Below, piece after piece: positions 47,233-57,931 of a stretch of DNA of 64,000 bases. How positions within the stretch are numbered: the stretch's first letter is position 1; each line of letters begins with the position of its first letter. The stretch spans positions 62,001-126,000 of the forward strand of contig NW_017265151.1 in the NCBI RefSeq assembly GCF_001638985.1, given 5' to 3'. The notes under the pieces were generated by a model that saw only the letters and a program-made list of their open reading frames with translations, ran no database searches and was not told the DNA's origin. A program made the translations under genes and the position numbers. Origin of the DNA: Phycomyces blakesleeanus NRRL 1555(-). Taxonomy: Eukaryota; Mucoromycota; Mucoromycetes; Mucorales; Phycomycetaceae.

Positions 47233-48139
47233 ATGACGACTCCTGTTCAACGAAAGACCACCCTACCGTTTCCACCATTGCCACAAAAGGCAGATGCGCC
47301 ACTCAAACCCACAAAATCACGCAAACCTGCGATGACAACTGGAGATCTTGCTAGAATGGTATTGACAGGATTAGGATGGGCCATTGTCCTATTCTTTGTA
47401 GGATCTTACCTCATCACAGAGTCATGGACTTGGGGATACAGGGGAAAGTGGACAAACATCAATAATTACCTTCCTGTAAGTCGCAATAAATCTTTAAACA
47501 ATATCGCTAAAAGAAAACATTATTAGCGTAAGGAACTTGTGTTTTCAGAGGAACAGTTGTATCGTTATGATGGCAGTAATCCCAATCTACCAATCTATGT
47601 AGCCATTGAGTAAGTTTATCTATATTTTCTTTCTTTCATCAATGCACTTTTATCTTATGTATATTTGTATCAGTGGTGATGTGTATGATGTTACAACTGG
47701 CGCTGGATGGTATTCTGTGGTAAGTACCTTTGCCCAATTGCTATATATTATAGTTGGCAAAAAAGTAGACTTATGTGTTGAATAGGGCGGAAGTTATCAC
47801 CATTTTGCCGGTAAAGATGCAGCCCGTGCTTATGTTACTGGCTGCTTTAAAGAACATATCACACACGATCTTCGTGGTCTCACCACCGACCAACTCAAGG
47901 TATAATTTACGCACAAAATTTATGTAATGAATCGGAGGACTTAGTATTGAATTCTTCTTTTTTTATCTTTGTTTCTTTCTCAAAAACAGGGAGTGGAGCA
48001 TTGGAAGAAATTCTATCAAAACCATCGATCATATTTCCGTGTGGGGCGTGTCTTACATCCTCCCATTGACGACAGCACACCTATCCCAGAACCTTGTGAA
48101 TCTGCGGTAGGACAGAAGCCAAAGGGAAAGGATAATTAA
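47233..48139 (+). CDS. Membrane-anchored cytochrome b5-like haem/steroid-binding protein (DAP1/PGRMC type)
   Basis: Five exons (47233-47475, 47527-47609, 47674-47719, 47786-47899, 47990-48139) encode 211 residues. A basic, Pro-rich cytosolic N-terminus is followed by one membrane segment (residues about 44-63, MVLTGLGWAIVLFFVGSYLI). The MAPR domain follows: LYRYDGSNPNLPIYVAIDGD, VYDVTTGAGWYSVGGSYHHF, AGKDAARAYVTGCF. The Tyr in GGSYHHFAGKDA aligns with the haem-ligating tyrosine of PGRMC1 (GPYGVFAGRDA). Yeast Dap1 and PGRMC1 bind haem and support sterol-synthesis cytochrome P450 enzymes. The longer N-terminus and clear TM segment resemble PGRMC1 and plant MAPR proteins more than yeast Dap1. 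It lies just downstream of the decayed ORF, whose remains may overlap its promoter. Confidence 0.87.
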
Positions 48140-48333
48140 GAATTCGATATATACATACATACATACACACACATATACATATACATATATATCTTGTTTT
48201 CATTCATTTAAAGCATCTCTCAAATGAGACTAGAAAGAGACATATACACGCAGGTGTACACACACACACATACATATATATACATATATAAAAGAGAAAG
48301 TGTACTGTATTTCTTTTTCTTTTTTTTGAGTGT

Positions 48334-49237
48334 CTACTTGAAATCAGCAGCCTTTCCAGTCTAGAATAATTATACACAAAGTATCAGTAAATGATACACC
48401 AAGCACACACAAACACAAAACATGTCCTTACTGTCAAGAGTCCCACAATAAGACCAAAAAGACCAAGGACCGATCCAAAGATCTCAACAACCAAGACCTT
48501 AACAAACAACTGGGGATCCTGGGCATCGGCTAAAGCAGCACTCGAACCTGTAACACCGACACATACACCACACAACAAGTTGCAGACACCAACTGTCAAA
48601 CCACCCCAAAAGATAGCATGACCTATACATACATAAAAAAGAAGAATATATATAATTTCATTTAAATACACCTATATTTTTTGTGATCCCAATAAATTAA
48701 TATTCTTATAAAGTTACCGGTAAAGTAGTTAGAAGGGGTATAGAGCTGATCGGGAGATACATCGCTGAGCTTGGAGGAGTAGACAATAGCCATAATGACA
48801 CCATAAATAGCCACGACTTCGCAGAAAATAATGGAAATCAAGTTACGGGACTGGATACGTGGTGTCTTGACAGCACCACCGAGCAGTGAAGAGCCAGTGA
48901 TAAAAATACCCCTAATAATAAATTAATATATGCTAAAAAAATGGATAATTCAGTACCAAGCGGCACCAGTGACTGAGAGACCAATGCAGAGACTCATTCC
49001 GAGCAGAGCCCAGATAAAAGGTGAAGTTTCTTCGAGCAACTTTCCAACATTGAAGGCTTCACCCGTGCCAGTCAGGAGCATGTAGAGCCCGACAATAGTC
49101 ACGAGAGAGAGTGTACTCCCGGCAATGGACGTGTAATAATAGCCAGGCATAGATGAAGAGAAGATGGAGGAGGGAACAAGGCACGCTTCTCGTTTCAAAG
49201 TAAGGTCGCTCGAGAACAGGTTGAGGCAGCGCTCCAT
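48334..49237 (-). CDS. VMA16: V-type proton ATPase proteolipid subunit c''
   Basis: Four exons (48957-49237, 48718-48911, 48432-48622, 48334-48360) give 230 residues. The last exon is 27 nt and supplies the C-terminus TGKAADFK. Seen: [40 protein letters not shown], and [20 protein letters not shown], with the essential membrane Glu in FCEVVAIYG. The last helices are [20 protein letters not shown] and [20 protein letters not shown]. The five-helix plan and the NLISIIFCE block identify c'' rather than c or c'. It is part of the rotating c-ring of the V0 sector that pumps protons into the vacuole and Golgi. A second in-frame ATG at about 49148 (MPGYYYTS) could be the true start, giving a more typical N-terminus. 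Confidence 0.93.
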
Positions 49238-49723
49238 GACGTCACATTGGTGTGTCCCTAGCCATGTCCGTCAAGAAAATGGACTGAAGAAAGGGATCCC
49301 ACTTTGGATATCAAAGTGGCTTATTACTTCTCTTTCTTTCCACGTCTTGATTTTTTTTAAATACATTTCTCTTTTCTTCTTGCTATTTATTACTACCACT
49401 ACTACCACTACTACCACTACTGCTATTACTGCTATTATTATTCGATAGGCATTTTATACCCCAAACCTTTATTGTTAAATTCAAAGTAAAATAACATAAA
49501 TAAAAATGCAAAATTTTAGAAAATCTACCAAACGAATAAACTCCCAAAAACAGAAAACCAGACAAGCAAAGAAACCAAAAAGAAACAAGTGAGAGATGTA
49601 TGAGAGGGTGACGTACAAAGGTAGTACGTTTTATGCACCTGTTCTATTTGAAGCTCCACGTTTCTTCCCCTTGGCTTGCATCTTTCTTTTTCTCTTTTCT
49701 TTTATAAATTTCTTGAGCGTAGG
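49238..49723. other. Divergent promoter region between VMA16 and the coiled-coil gene
   Basis: No gene seen. Contains an (ACT)n-like trinucleotide repeat at about 49392-49442. Confidence 0.6.
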
Positions 49724-51428
49724 ATGGAAGGGGTGGGCGACGCATTGGTGACAAAGGAGCAACCAAATCCATTGGTGTTTGGCTTGAATCCAACCGAACA
49801 ACCACAAGAATATACTATGGGAGAGAAGGCAGTGATCCAATTATTGTCCAAACTAGATAAAGTAAATAAGCTCTTTTTTTTGTGTAGCTGTGACTCAACT
49901 TGTTATTTCATAGGGATTGCAGACCATTGCGAATCTGCGATCAGTACTGACATTCAAGACAGCAGAGTTAAATGAAGTACTCGGACAGCTAGAAGTTATC
50001 CAACAAGCAGTCGTGAAAGTAGAAACAAGTACATGCCAGATCGAATTAATCCTTAAAGACTTGGGTTTATCAGAATCTCAGGCACGGGAAGCCCTGCTGA
50101 TGAACGCCCATGCCAGTCTTGAGGCTGCTATCCAATCCGCCTCTCGCTTGTGTGATGGATCAAATCATGTGCCTTCTATATTATTAAAAAGCACTAGCAG
50201 TGGAAGTAGTGGAAGCAGTAAAAGCAGTGGTGGTTGTAGCAATACTCGTATCATTAATTACGAGTCTACCAAAGAAAGAGTGTTTGTGTCCAGAATACGC
50301 TACAGACCCGATACCAAACATCTTTTAAGACAACTAAACGGACTGTTGAGTGAGCTCGATCTTGATGAAGCTCGATTCTTTGAGAAGATTGGCACCATAG
50401 GTGAGTACGAGAATATATATGGGTTCTATGAGAAAAGGGAAAAGAGAGGCAAAATAAGGATATATGCACTAAGAAGCAACCACCGACAGATGATGTGCAG
50501 GTGCTGCAGAAGGCCTGTGTTGACCTTGATATCTCTCGGACAATCGCTCTCTCGGCTAAGAGTAACATCAAACGAAGAGAGCTTCTTCTAAGGAGTGCAC
50601 GTAGAAAAAACAATTTGGAAGAAGTGAAACTTGTACGATCTGTGTTTTTTTTAAAAGAAAAATTTTGAAATCGATACTTATCTAAACTACTTTTTTATAC
50701 AGTTAGGACATAAAATAAGGGAAGGAGTGACAATGTGGAAGACCTACACCCGAGACGCTCCCATGATTGTTAATGGAAAGGACGTGCTCATGACACTCGA
50801 CATGGAAGACGAACTCATGGCCAAAGATGCAAGTCTCAATATTATAGATCATGTTTAATTCCCACCCCTCATTTTTTTGCCTTCTAAATAGTTGCCCGTT
50901 CATCCTCAGCGACTCTCAATCGACGGTCAGTCTAGAAAGAGCTCGCCCACACCTTCAGCGTCTGCCACAGCACGCAACACCCGTATCTCTCTACAAACAC
51001 CCCCAGACTCCTTCCCACGGACCATAAGACGTACTTCTGTTCCAATAACTCCGCCAGAACATTCTGTCCTATTTCCTGTTCCTTCTAAACGATCGACCCC
51101 TCGCCCGTCATCAAGTATCAAACCTGTGACGATAATCAAACCTTCAATGAGTATTAAGCCAACGATTAGTATTAAGCCCTCTGTGAGTGTACGACCATCT
51201 ATAAGTGTTCGCCCTTCAGTAAGTATAAAGCCCACACTCTCCAAAGCAAGCACCACACGTGTATATCCCTCACCTCCCAGGGAAACCCCGGTGTCTGAAC
51301 CACCATCCAAGAAGTCACTTATCAAGCCACCAACTCAACGTGGACCTGGATCCACTCTACGCTTACGTAATATGCTTGCCAAACGGCAGCAACTCCCTCC
51401 CAAGCACCCTCTCGACTCTACAGATTAA
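49724..51428 (+). CDS. Hypothetical coiled-coil protein with a Pro-rich hexapeptide-repeat tail
   Basis: Five exons (49724-49861, 49914-50400, about 50445-50632, 50703-50828, 50892-51428) would give 491 residues. I do not recognise the family. Residues 33-135 are predicted helical and coiled (AVIQLLSKLDKGLQTIANLR; ELNEVLGQLEVIQQAVVKVE). A Ser-rich linker and a second helical block follow, then a basic, Pro/Ser-rich tail. The tail has a run of the six-residue unit S-[IV]-[KR]-P-[ST]-[VIM] about ten times (51115-51240), giving a basic disordered region like those of microtubule- or SH3-binding proteins. The last intron uses a GC donor (GAT|GCAAGT). The intron after exon 2 is uncertain: the only phase-correct acceptor makes it 44 nt. 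A cytoskeletal role is a guess only. Confidence 0.7.
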
Positions 51429-51651
51429 TTCTCTTGCTTTGCTTTGCTTTGTTTTATTTTATCGTTATTATCTTACTTTTTACACATAAAAAAAGGGTTT
51501 CTCCTTTAGCACAGTCACAGGAACTAGCGGCATGAAATGGAGATCCAATCTTCTTTTTTCTTTTTTCTTTGGCTGTCGAATTTTTTTTTACCAGTTGTAC
51601 GATCGTGAATGGTTACACAGAATCGTGCACGGTGACTCTAGGCATAGTAAT

Positions 51652-53394
51652 CTATTCTATTACCAGTTGCTGTACCGATCCACACTCAATTAAAACATAG
51701 CCTCGAATAAGGTCTGATGACCAGCACTCCTTTTTAACACATCCATTCTCAAACCGAGTAGAATCCGGTATCTCAACACTGTCCGGAGACTCATAAAAAG
51801 ACTTGATCTTGGCTGTTGCTTCTTCAGATAATTGTTGACAGCTGGTTCTTGAATAAATAATACTGCTCAGACTATAGATATGATGCCAGGCTTTATCATC
51901 TTCTCTTCCGCCTTTACGGACACATAGTAAGTTGACTCGCTTGTCTGGAGTGCATGTACTGTTTGGCAGATTAAAAAAGGTTGTCTTGTTAATCGATAGC
52001 TCTTCAAAGTTGGTATAATGCATGTCAAAAAGGCGTCTGGCAGGCTCACTGTCTGGACACTTCCCATAGACGTTGACCTCCAACAGATACATATTCTTTA
52101 GATTCAAACATCGCGCTGAAATATAATTTAATATTTTTGCCTCCATTACTGCTTTTTCAATCCGTAGCTTCTTAAGAATGTGACCCGATATCGGGGTTTC
52201 GGTTGTATTGAGAACCAAAGAGGAAGCCGTCATAGAAAGATCATCAAGATTTGGACAATTATCCAATAACATATCGATTGCCAAACAAGTATTTTCACCC
52301 AGGATTTCCACTCTAGTCAATTTATGAAAACCATGGAGACTCATCGGGATTAAATGTGTATCATCAAGGATACCCGAAATTTTTAACTGTAGACCAGTTA
52401 GACTTGCAGCAGTTGAGCGAGAGGCCGCTTGCAGGACGTCAATGACGGACAATGGATTGGAAGGGTGGATGTACACGGTGTAAAAAAGAGTTCTTAGAGC
52501 CGTCTTTGATCGCGCCAAAAGATTAAAGAAAGCTTGAAAAGGCCACGTTTTTGAATCAACACCAGTGATGTGTAGGTTCTCTAAGCACTTGAATGCCACC
52601 GGGATGTCTTCTAGGGCACTCACAATATCTGGATCGGGCCCTGAAGCTGCACCGCTGTACACATCCATATGCCATCGTAATGTTTGTATCTGAGGATGCT
52701 TGTAAGCCCAGTAAACAATCCACATTAACTGTGTTGTATAAAACCTTGTGGTTAATGACACCACCTGTGTTTTGGATACTTTCGGTAAGGCTATTATGTC
52801 TGCATTTGTAAGTGCGTCAAAGTTCCCCACCATTGTGAAGCTTTCCAAATGAGGGACGCGTTGATGTATTGCATTGACATACTCAAATGTAAAAGGCTCA
52901 TGGCTGTCCCACATGTCCGATGGCAATGCCAGTGATTTGAGTTTGGGAAGGTAACTAAGCGATCGTAGAAAGTCTGTTCGCGTAATGCCGTCAAGGAACA
53001 TCGTTAGGTCCTCCAAGTCTTTCCATGCCTCCCAATTCAAAGGTGATGTAAAGCATCCCCGGTCTGCCGATCCCTTTTCAAATTCAAGTTTGGAAACACC
53101 CTTGCATTCATTTTGTAAAAGTACCAATAACGGCACCGTCAACTTTGCTTGTTTATGAAATGTGAGGTCGCGTGTATACTGCCCGAAATCGAAGGCGTTA
53201 TGCTCTGGATTAGTAATGGTTTCCGCGAATGAAACGAGCCATTTATGCGACCAAAAAGCTGCACGTCTCCACAGTTCTTTTTGGAAGGCTGACTGCCATC
53301 CATGGCACACACATGAACAGGTCTTAACATCAGTTTTTGAGATTCTACCCGCAATCGATTCCAGAATTTCTAAAGGCAATTCAGCTGGTGTCAT
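51652..53394 (-). CDS. F-box/LRR protein 1
   Basis: One exon, 580 residues. The N-terminal F-box reads AELPLEILESIAGRISKTDV, then CSCVCHGWQSAFQKELWRRA. About 500 residues of degenerate leucine-rich repeats follow (LEFEKGSADRGCF, LPKLKSLALP, VPHLESFTMVG, CPNLDDLSMT, CLNLKNMYLLEVNVYG). The plan matches the two F-box genes to the right, including IVYWAYKHPQIQTLRWHMDV, which corresponds to IYYFACKYPSVHTLRWEVYG in the second. Such proteins recruit substrates to SCF ubiquitin ligases through Skp1. Substrates are not predictable. Start chosen at the first ATG, four residues before the F-box. Confidence 0.85.
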   Translation of the reverse strand: MTPAELPLEILESIAGRISKTDVKTCSCVCHGWQSAFQKELWRRAAFWSHKWLVSFAETITNPEHNAFDFGQYTRDLTFHKQAKLTVPLLVLLQNECKGVSKLEFEKGSADRGCFTSPLNWEAWKDLEDLTMFLDGITRTDFLRSLSYLPKLKSLALPSDMWDSHEPFTFEYVNAIHQRVPHLESFTMVGNFDALTNADIIALPKVSKTQVVSLTTRFYTTQLMWIVYWAYKHPQIQTLRWHMDVYSGAASGPDPDIVSALEDIPVAFKCLENLHITGVDSKTWPFQAFFNLLARSKTALRTLFYTVYIHPSNPLSVIDVLQAASRSTAASLTGLQLKISGILDDTHLIPMSLHGFHKLTRVEILGENTCLAIDMLLDNCPNLDDLSMTASSLVLNTTETPISGHILKKLRIEKAVMEAKILNYISARCLNLKNMYLLEVNVYGKCPDSEPARRLFDMHYTNFEELSINKTTFFNLPNSTCTPDKRVNLLCVRKGGREDDKAWHHIYSLSSIIYSRTSCQQLSEEATAKIKSFYESPDSVEIPDSTRFENGCVKKECWSSDLIRGYVLIECGSVQQLVIE

Positions 53395-53710
53395 AAGTGC
53401 GTGGGTGTAGGTGTAGGTGTGGGTGAATTTTTGTATTTGTTTTAAAAAAGTAATTAAACAATTAAATATGAGTGTAAAGGATTTTGTGGTTATTTGGTGT
53501 TTATGTGCGTGTGTGAAAGAGTATATTTCTCATATATTTTATATATATACCAAGTTTTGTTCGGTCAATGGTTACTCTTTTATTTTATTCGTCATCCAAT
53601 GGGGGTGACGTGAGATACAGTTTTTCCACTTGAGATTGAGACTATTCTCGAAAAAAAAATTAGGCGAATGAGATATTCTTTTTTTTTCATTGGACGAATA
53701 ATAATACGGC
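53395..53710. other. Spacer between F-box gene 1 and a MITE
   Basis: Holds the promoter of the F-box gene, with a (GTAGGT/GTGTGG)-like G/T-rich repeat at about 53400-53425. No gene seen. Confidence 0.5.
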
Positions 53711-54051
53711 CGGGGTGGACAGACGAAAACGTTCAAAAAGACGTTTGAAACAAAAAAAAACTCAAACGACTTAGACTTTGACTTTGACTAGCTAGTTTTC
53801 TTTCATTGCCAATTAGATTGAGAAGATCATGCTCTTTATGGGAGAAAAATTCCACATGGTGCAAGTTCTAAAAAATTGAGAAACAAAATATTTTCACCTG
53901 ACGGAAGAGATGATATTATGAGCACATAGTCTTTAATATGCATTTGAACTAATGAACTTTTTCAAAAAAAAAGGTGCGTAGTTATAAATTAATCTGATTG
54001 AGTAAGCTCATTTTGAACTTTTGTTTCGAACTTTTTGGTTTGTTCACACCA
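53711..54051. mobile_element. MITE, 341 bp, same family as the copy at 23.1 kb
   Basis: Left end ggggtggacagacgaaaacg; right end is the complement of ggtgtgaacaaaccaaaaag. Interior words and their order match the 23101-23457 copy (agctagttttctttcattg, attgagaaga, gagcaca, taatatgcat, gaactttttnaaaaaaaaaggtg). More diverged ends suggest an older insertion. No coding capacity. Confidence 0.8.
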
Positions 54052-54291
54052 AATGTCAAGTGTTGCATGAATGAAATTATCGTTTCTTTATGTTTTTTTT
54101 TTGGATAATTAACATGTTTTTATCATTTTTATCTTACATTTGTTAATCTATGAATGCTTGCTAGTGAGAACAGCCCTTAGTATAATCCAATCTTGATAAG
54201 CCTGAGTTAAAGCAGAAAGCATGTATAGTGTAAAAGGTTACTCGTTTTGAAACTCTGACCGGCTTCCTTCTCTTTCTCTTCACTCCATTTA

Positions 54292-55675
54292 GAGCATCCA
54301 CAGTGGTTTGTGTAAACTCGCCGAATATGTAAATTTATATAGAAAATTTAGATTTTTTCATCCAAAGTGATTTGCCTAAATAAATGTTTTAGCCATCTTC
54401 TTAGACAATCACGGGGTAGACCTGTTGTCTCCATTGAGACAATTTAATAAGCAATAACCATACTATTCTAAGAAAGACAAGACCGTTTGTCTAAGATTAT
54501 TTAAATATTTGATACTAAAACAAATACAAACCCATACAAAAATTGAAACTTTTGGTTCAAATAAAATATCAATAATTGGACTTGTTGTTTGGTTTCTTTT
54601 ACTTTATTTCATATGCTGTATACTTATCTTTTAGCATTTATGATACTACCTCTTCCTAAAGTGTCTTATGTGCTTTTTATGCTGTTATTAATTTTAAGTA
54701 TTCACTACCCATTTTCACTACTAGTTTGTCTAAATTTATGAAAGCCTTTCAAATTTCTAGAACTATCTTGATAGCCAGCTGTTCTTTTGTGTAAATTCAA
54801 TTGCTATATGATTTAAAATTTTATCTCTAACTTTAACTACTTCTTTACTGTTTATCTCGATTGGACAGACAATCACCATTGTATATAGTGTATGTGTGTA
54901 ATAATACGTATGTGATGATGAAAAGAATATATCTGATATTATTGAATTATTTAAGATCTCTGATATCTTCGGAGACTTTAAAGCCCTTTTAGCCCCTGTA
55001 GCTCTTAAATCCATTAGGGCCTCTATAATTCTCATATCCCTCGTACTCCTCATACCCCTTCTACCCCTCATATCCCTTAAACCACCCAAAATCTTCCAAG
55101 TCTTTAAAGTCTCTTAAGCTTCCAAGGTTTTTACAGCTGCTAAATTCTTTGAATTATCTGATGCTTTTGATACAATCAAAGCTTTATTTAATAGAAAAAA
55201 TAAAGTTTTCAATTTTTATTATACATTTTTCTTAGTTGATATTATTTAAGAAACAAAGAAAGTAGAGAATTAAAAAATCTTTAAATTTCTATGTTGTTAA
55301 GACAATGCCATTAGATTCTTTTCAAATGAAGAAATATTTCAGTTAGTAAACTACTTTATTCATACCTTCCAAAAAGTCATTAAGTAATCTATTTTAAATA
55401 TTGAGCTAATTTAAAGAAGGTTCTTGCCACGTTACTTTTCCTTGTTGTTTATATCAATTGGAAACGCAATTACATTGTGAGTTATCTGGGCAAGAGTAAT
55501 TCATGAACTTGTTTTAAAAATATAGAAGGACCAAATGTAAGCCATTTGAAAAGTATCTCCCTTCCTTTTTAAATATATAGAAGATTTAGTGGATATCTAG
55601 ATTCAGTGCTTCACTAAAGCATTTGAGCAATAAAAATAGATAACTTCAGGCTTAAATAAACTTCTGTGGATGCTC
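54292..55675. mobile_element. 1.38-kb TIR element, ends GAGCATCCACAG
   Basis: GAGCATCCACAG at 54292-54303 is the exact complement of CTGTGGATGCTC at 55664-55675. Both ends abut TA (TTA on the left, TAA on the right), giving 15 bp of perfect inverted repeat including the flank. Beyond the 12-bp core the two ends keep weaker similarity (GTTTxTxTAA). The interior has no intact frame but holds a degenerate 9-bp-period repeat. The TIR start and T(T/A)A flank recall PIF/Harbinger-like or Tc1-like elements. The superfamily is unresolved without a transposase. Confidence 0.6.
54950..55140. repeat. Degenerate 9-bp-period tandem repeat inside the TIR element
   Basis: Units such as tcatatccc, tcgtactcc, tcatacccc and ttctacccc follow each other at about 54.99-55.08 kb, with looser units on both sides. 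On the minus strand one frame reads as Gly-Tyr-Glu-rich repeats (GYE, EYE, GYE) broken by stops. On the plus strand it reads as Ser-Tyr-Pro repeats. Confidence 0.6.
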
Positions 55676-55689
55676 TAACTGTTTTATTA

Positions 55690-56116
55690 AAGGAAAATGG
55701 TATTGGCAAAGCAAAAAAAAATTCAACTATGATCCCTCTAAATGACCTATCATTGCTTTTGGCACCTGCATGAAAGGCAAATATACTGTAAAATCTAAAG
55801 ACCATCGTGCAGGAGTTGTAGGTGTTTTGTACCGAGCATTAAAGAAAGTATAAAAGGATGAAGACTTTGTGGCAGATATTGACGAGTGTAGAACCTCCAA
55901 GGTAAACATAGTAAACATTGTAAGCTTGGTTTATTTGTAAGGCTTGGCTGAAAATTCTTTCATTTCTTTACTATAAAAATTTCCCACCTTTGTAGCCAAA
56001 GTAACCTTGCAGTTATTTTAATTGATTTCATAAGCACTTTTGCTTTCCAGAGTTGTGGGAGGGTGTGGAATATAGATGCGAATGCCTCAAAAAATATAGG
56101 CCAAATTGCAGAATAG
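55690..56116 (+). pseudogene. TnpB/Fanzor-like RNA-guided nuclease relic (RuvC and C-terminal part)
   Basis: The plus strand reads PIIAFGTCMKGKYTVKSKDH, then RAGVVGVLYRALKKV, a stop at 55851-55853, then KDEDFVADIDECRTSK. About 150 bases later, in a frame that a GT-AG intron (55902-56050) would join, comes SCGRVWNIDANASKNIGQIAE and a stop at 56114-56116. The final block is the TnpB/OrfB/Fanzor RuvC-III signature after the second zinc-ribbon cysteine pair (C-x2-C...WNRDxNAxxNI). IDECRTSK matches the IDExxTSxxCxxC segment that opens the zinc ribbon. The N-terminal half and the first CxxC are missing, and there is an in-frame stop, so it is inactive. It starts only 15 bases from the right end of the TIR element. 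Confidence 0.6.
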
Positions 56117-57777
56117 GCTTTAAATAACAGTCATCGACCAGCTTTGTTCTGTTGAGATGGATAGTCTATTCTCTACAACCTATATCGCACTATCGAACAC
56201 AGTTTTATTTATACGGGAATTTAGATTTTTACAGATAAAATATTTTACAAAAAATGTCTGAAAAATAACTGCTGTATTTAAGATATTCTAATATTCGATA
56301 TTATTATATAGTAAGTTAGACAGAAGGGTTTGTCAAAGAGGTCTATATAAATCATTATCCAATATGAAGCTCCTTTCTGAAACAAAATAGCAATATTTCT
56401 GATCCATTATAATTTGGGATTATACTAAAGAAGTACTTGAAATTATTATCACAGAGCTGTTAAGGTGACTAATATCTGGGGTAACTGGTTATATCTCAAT
56501 CACTATAGAAAACATAGATAGAATAACTTTTAACAGGATAATTCAATTTACAATGAGATTTTTTAAACATAATAAAAGAGTCTTACAGTGCTTACCGTCC
56601 CAACCTTTCCTAAACACAGATATCACCAACGATGATTTGGCTTATCTTTTCTTTATTTAAAACCGAGTTCTTATTGGTCTAAAAAAAAGGAGTTCTCGGA
56701 GCCTAGCAACAAGAACCACGCCAGAAAACAAAATCAGGTTTCCCGATCCAAAGTATTCTTTCTTTTTGTTCCTTTTGTGTATAAATGTTTCACATCTATA
56801 CACAGACACTTATAAAACCAAGCACTCCACAGTACGGAAAATATTTGTAAAAAAATAAATAAAAAAATAATACAAAGGCCATTTATTGATACAAAGATTC
56901 TTTGTTTTTGATTATTATTCCTTTTGCTATGTTTCATGAGTTAACAGTTAAAGCAGAATCCAAGGCATGTCTTATATATAGGCATTAGAAAGAAAGCTAT
57001 AGTGGTTTCAAGAATAAATCTACATGATCTTATAGGTTCGTACTGTTAAGGGCTGTGGTATCTTCATTTTTTGAAAGTAATAGTCAATGTTTAACGGGGG
57101 TCTGCTGGTTTTTTCTTCCAGGATTAATTTGAATTCATGGATTGAGACTTTTCGCATGCTTTAAAAACACTATCTAAACTGTTTTCTTGTATTGTTATAC
57201 TCCTTATTATAATTAAAACACTAATAAAATCAGATTTTTTCTAATACTTTACAATAATTAAGATTTGAATGAAAATAACAAGAGTCCAAGCTTACACACG
57301 TTAGTGTTTCCTCGTGAAAATTTATTCAAAGAAAAAAAAAGGATGAGTATTTCAATAACGGCTTTGCACAATCAACGGTGAAGTTCCGTAAGGACAGAAC
57401 GATTATTCGGAATTGCTTTAGGTTCCGGAGAACTTGATGTATTTTTTTTTGAAGGTTCTTCTTGACAAGGTTAACTAAAATTCATGTACTGATAATATTT
57501 ATTAAAATATCCTTCCTTGGAAGAATAGCTATAAGAAAGCTAGTGAGTTTAATTTATGGATAAGGATACTTTGTAAGCCCAAAACTAATGTCTATTTGTC
57601 AAGAAATAAATAAAAGCTTATAAATATAAATTAAATTGAATTGAATTAAATTAAATTAAATGATATAATATGCTAATCATAAACTATAAGCTACAATTTA
57701 TGTAAACAATTGGATAAGATGGTTTCAAAAAATAAAACTTTGTTTTGTATAAAGGTAGGTAACTATAAATATTATTT
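56117..57777. other. 1.7-kb AT-rich spacer, no gene recognised
   Basis: Only short frames without motif (for example 56734-56937 minus). It may contain older decayed mobile DNA. Confidence 0.5.
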
Positions 57778-57782
57778 GTATG

Positions 57783-57813
<31 letters not shown>

Positions 57814-57925
57814 GTGGCTTGGTAGGTATATGCTGGTGTATGTATGTATGTAAGTATGTAAGTATGTAAGTATGTATATGTATATATATATGTATATGTA
57901 TATGTATGTGTATGTGTGTAAGATA
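57778..57925. repeat. (TATG)n/(TAAGTATG)n microsatellite
   Basis: About 150 bases of TATG, TAAG and TATATG units, ending just before the stop codon of F-box gene 2. Confidence 0.9.
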
Positions 57926-57931
57926 CGTGTT

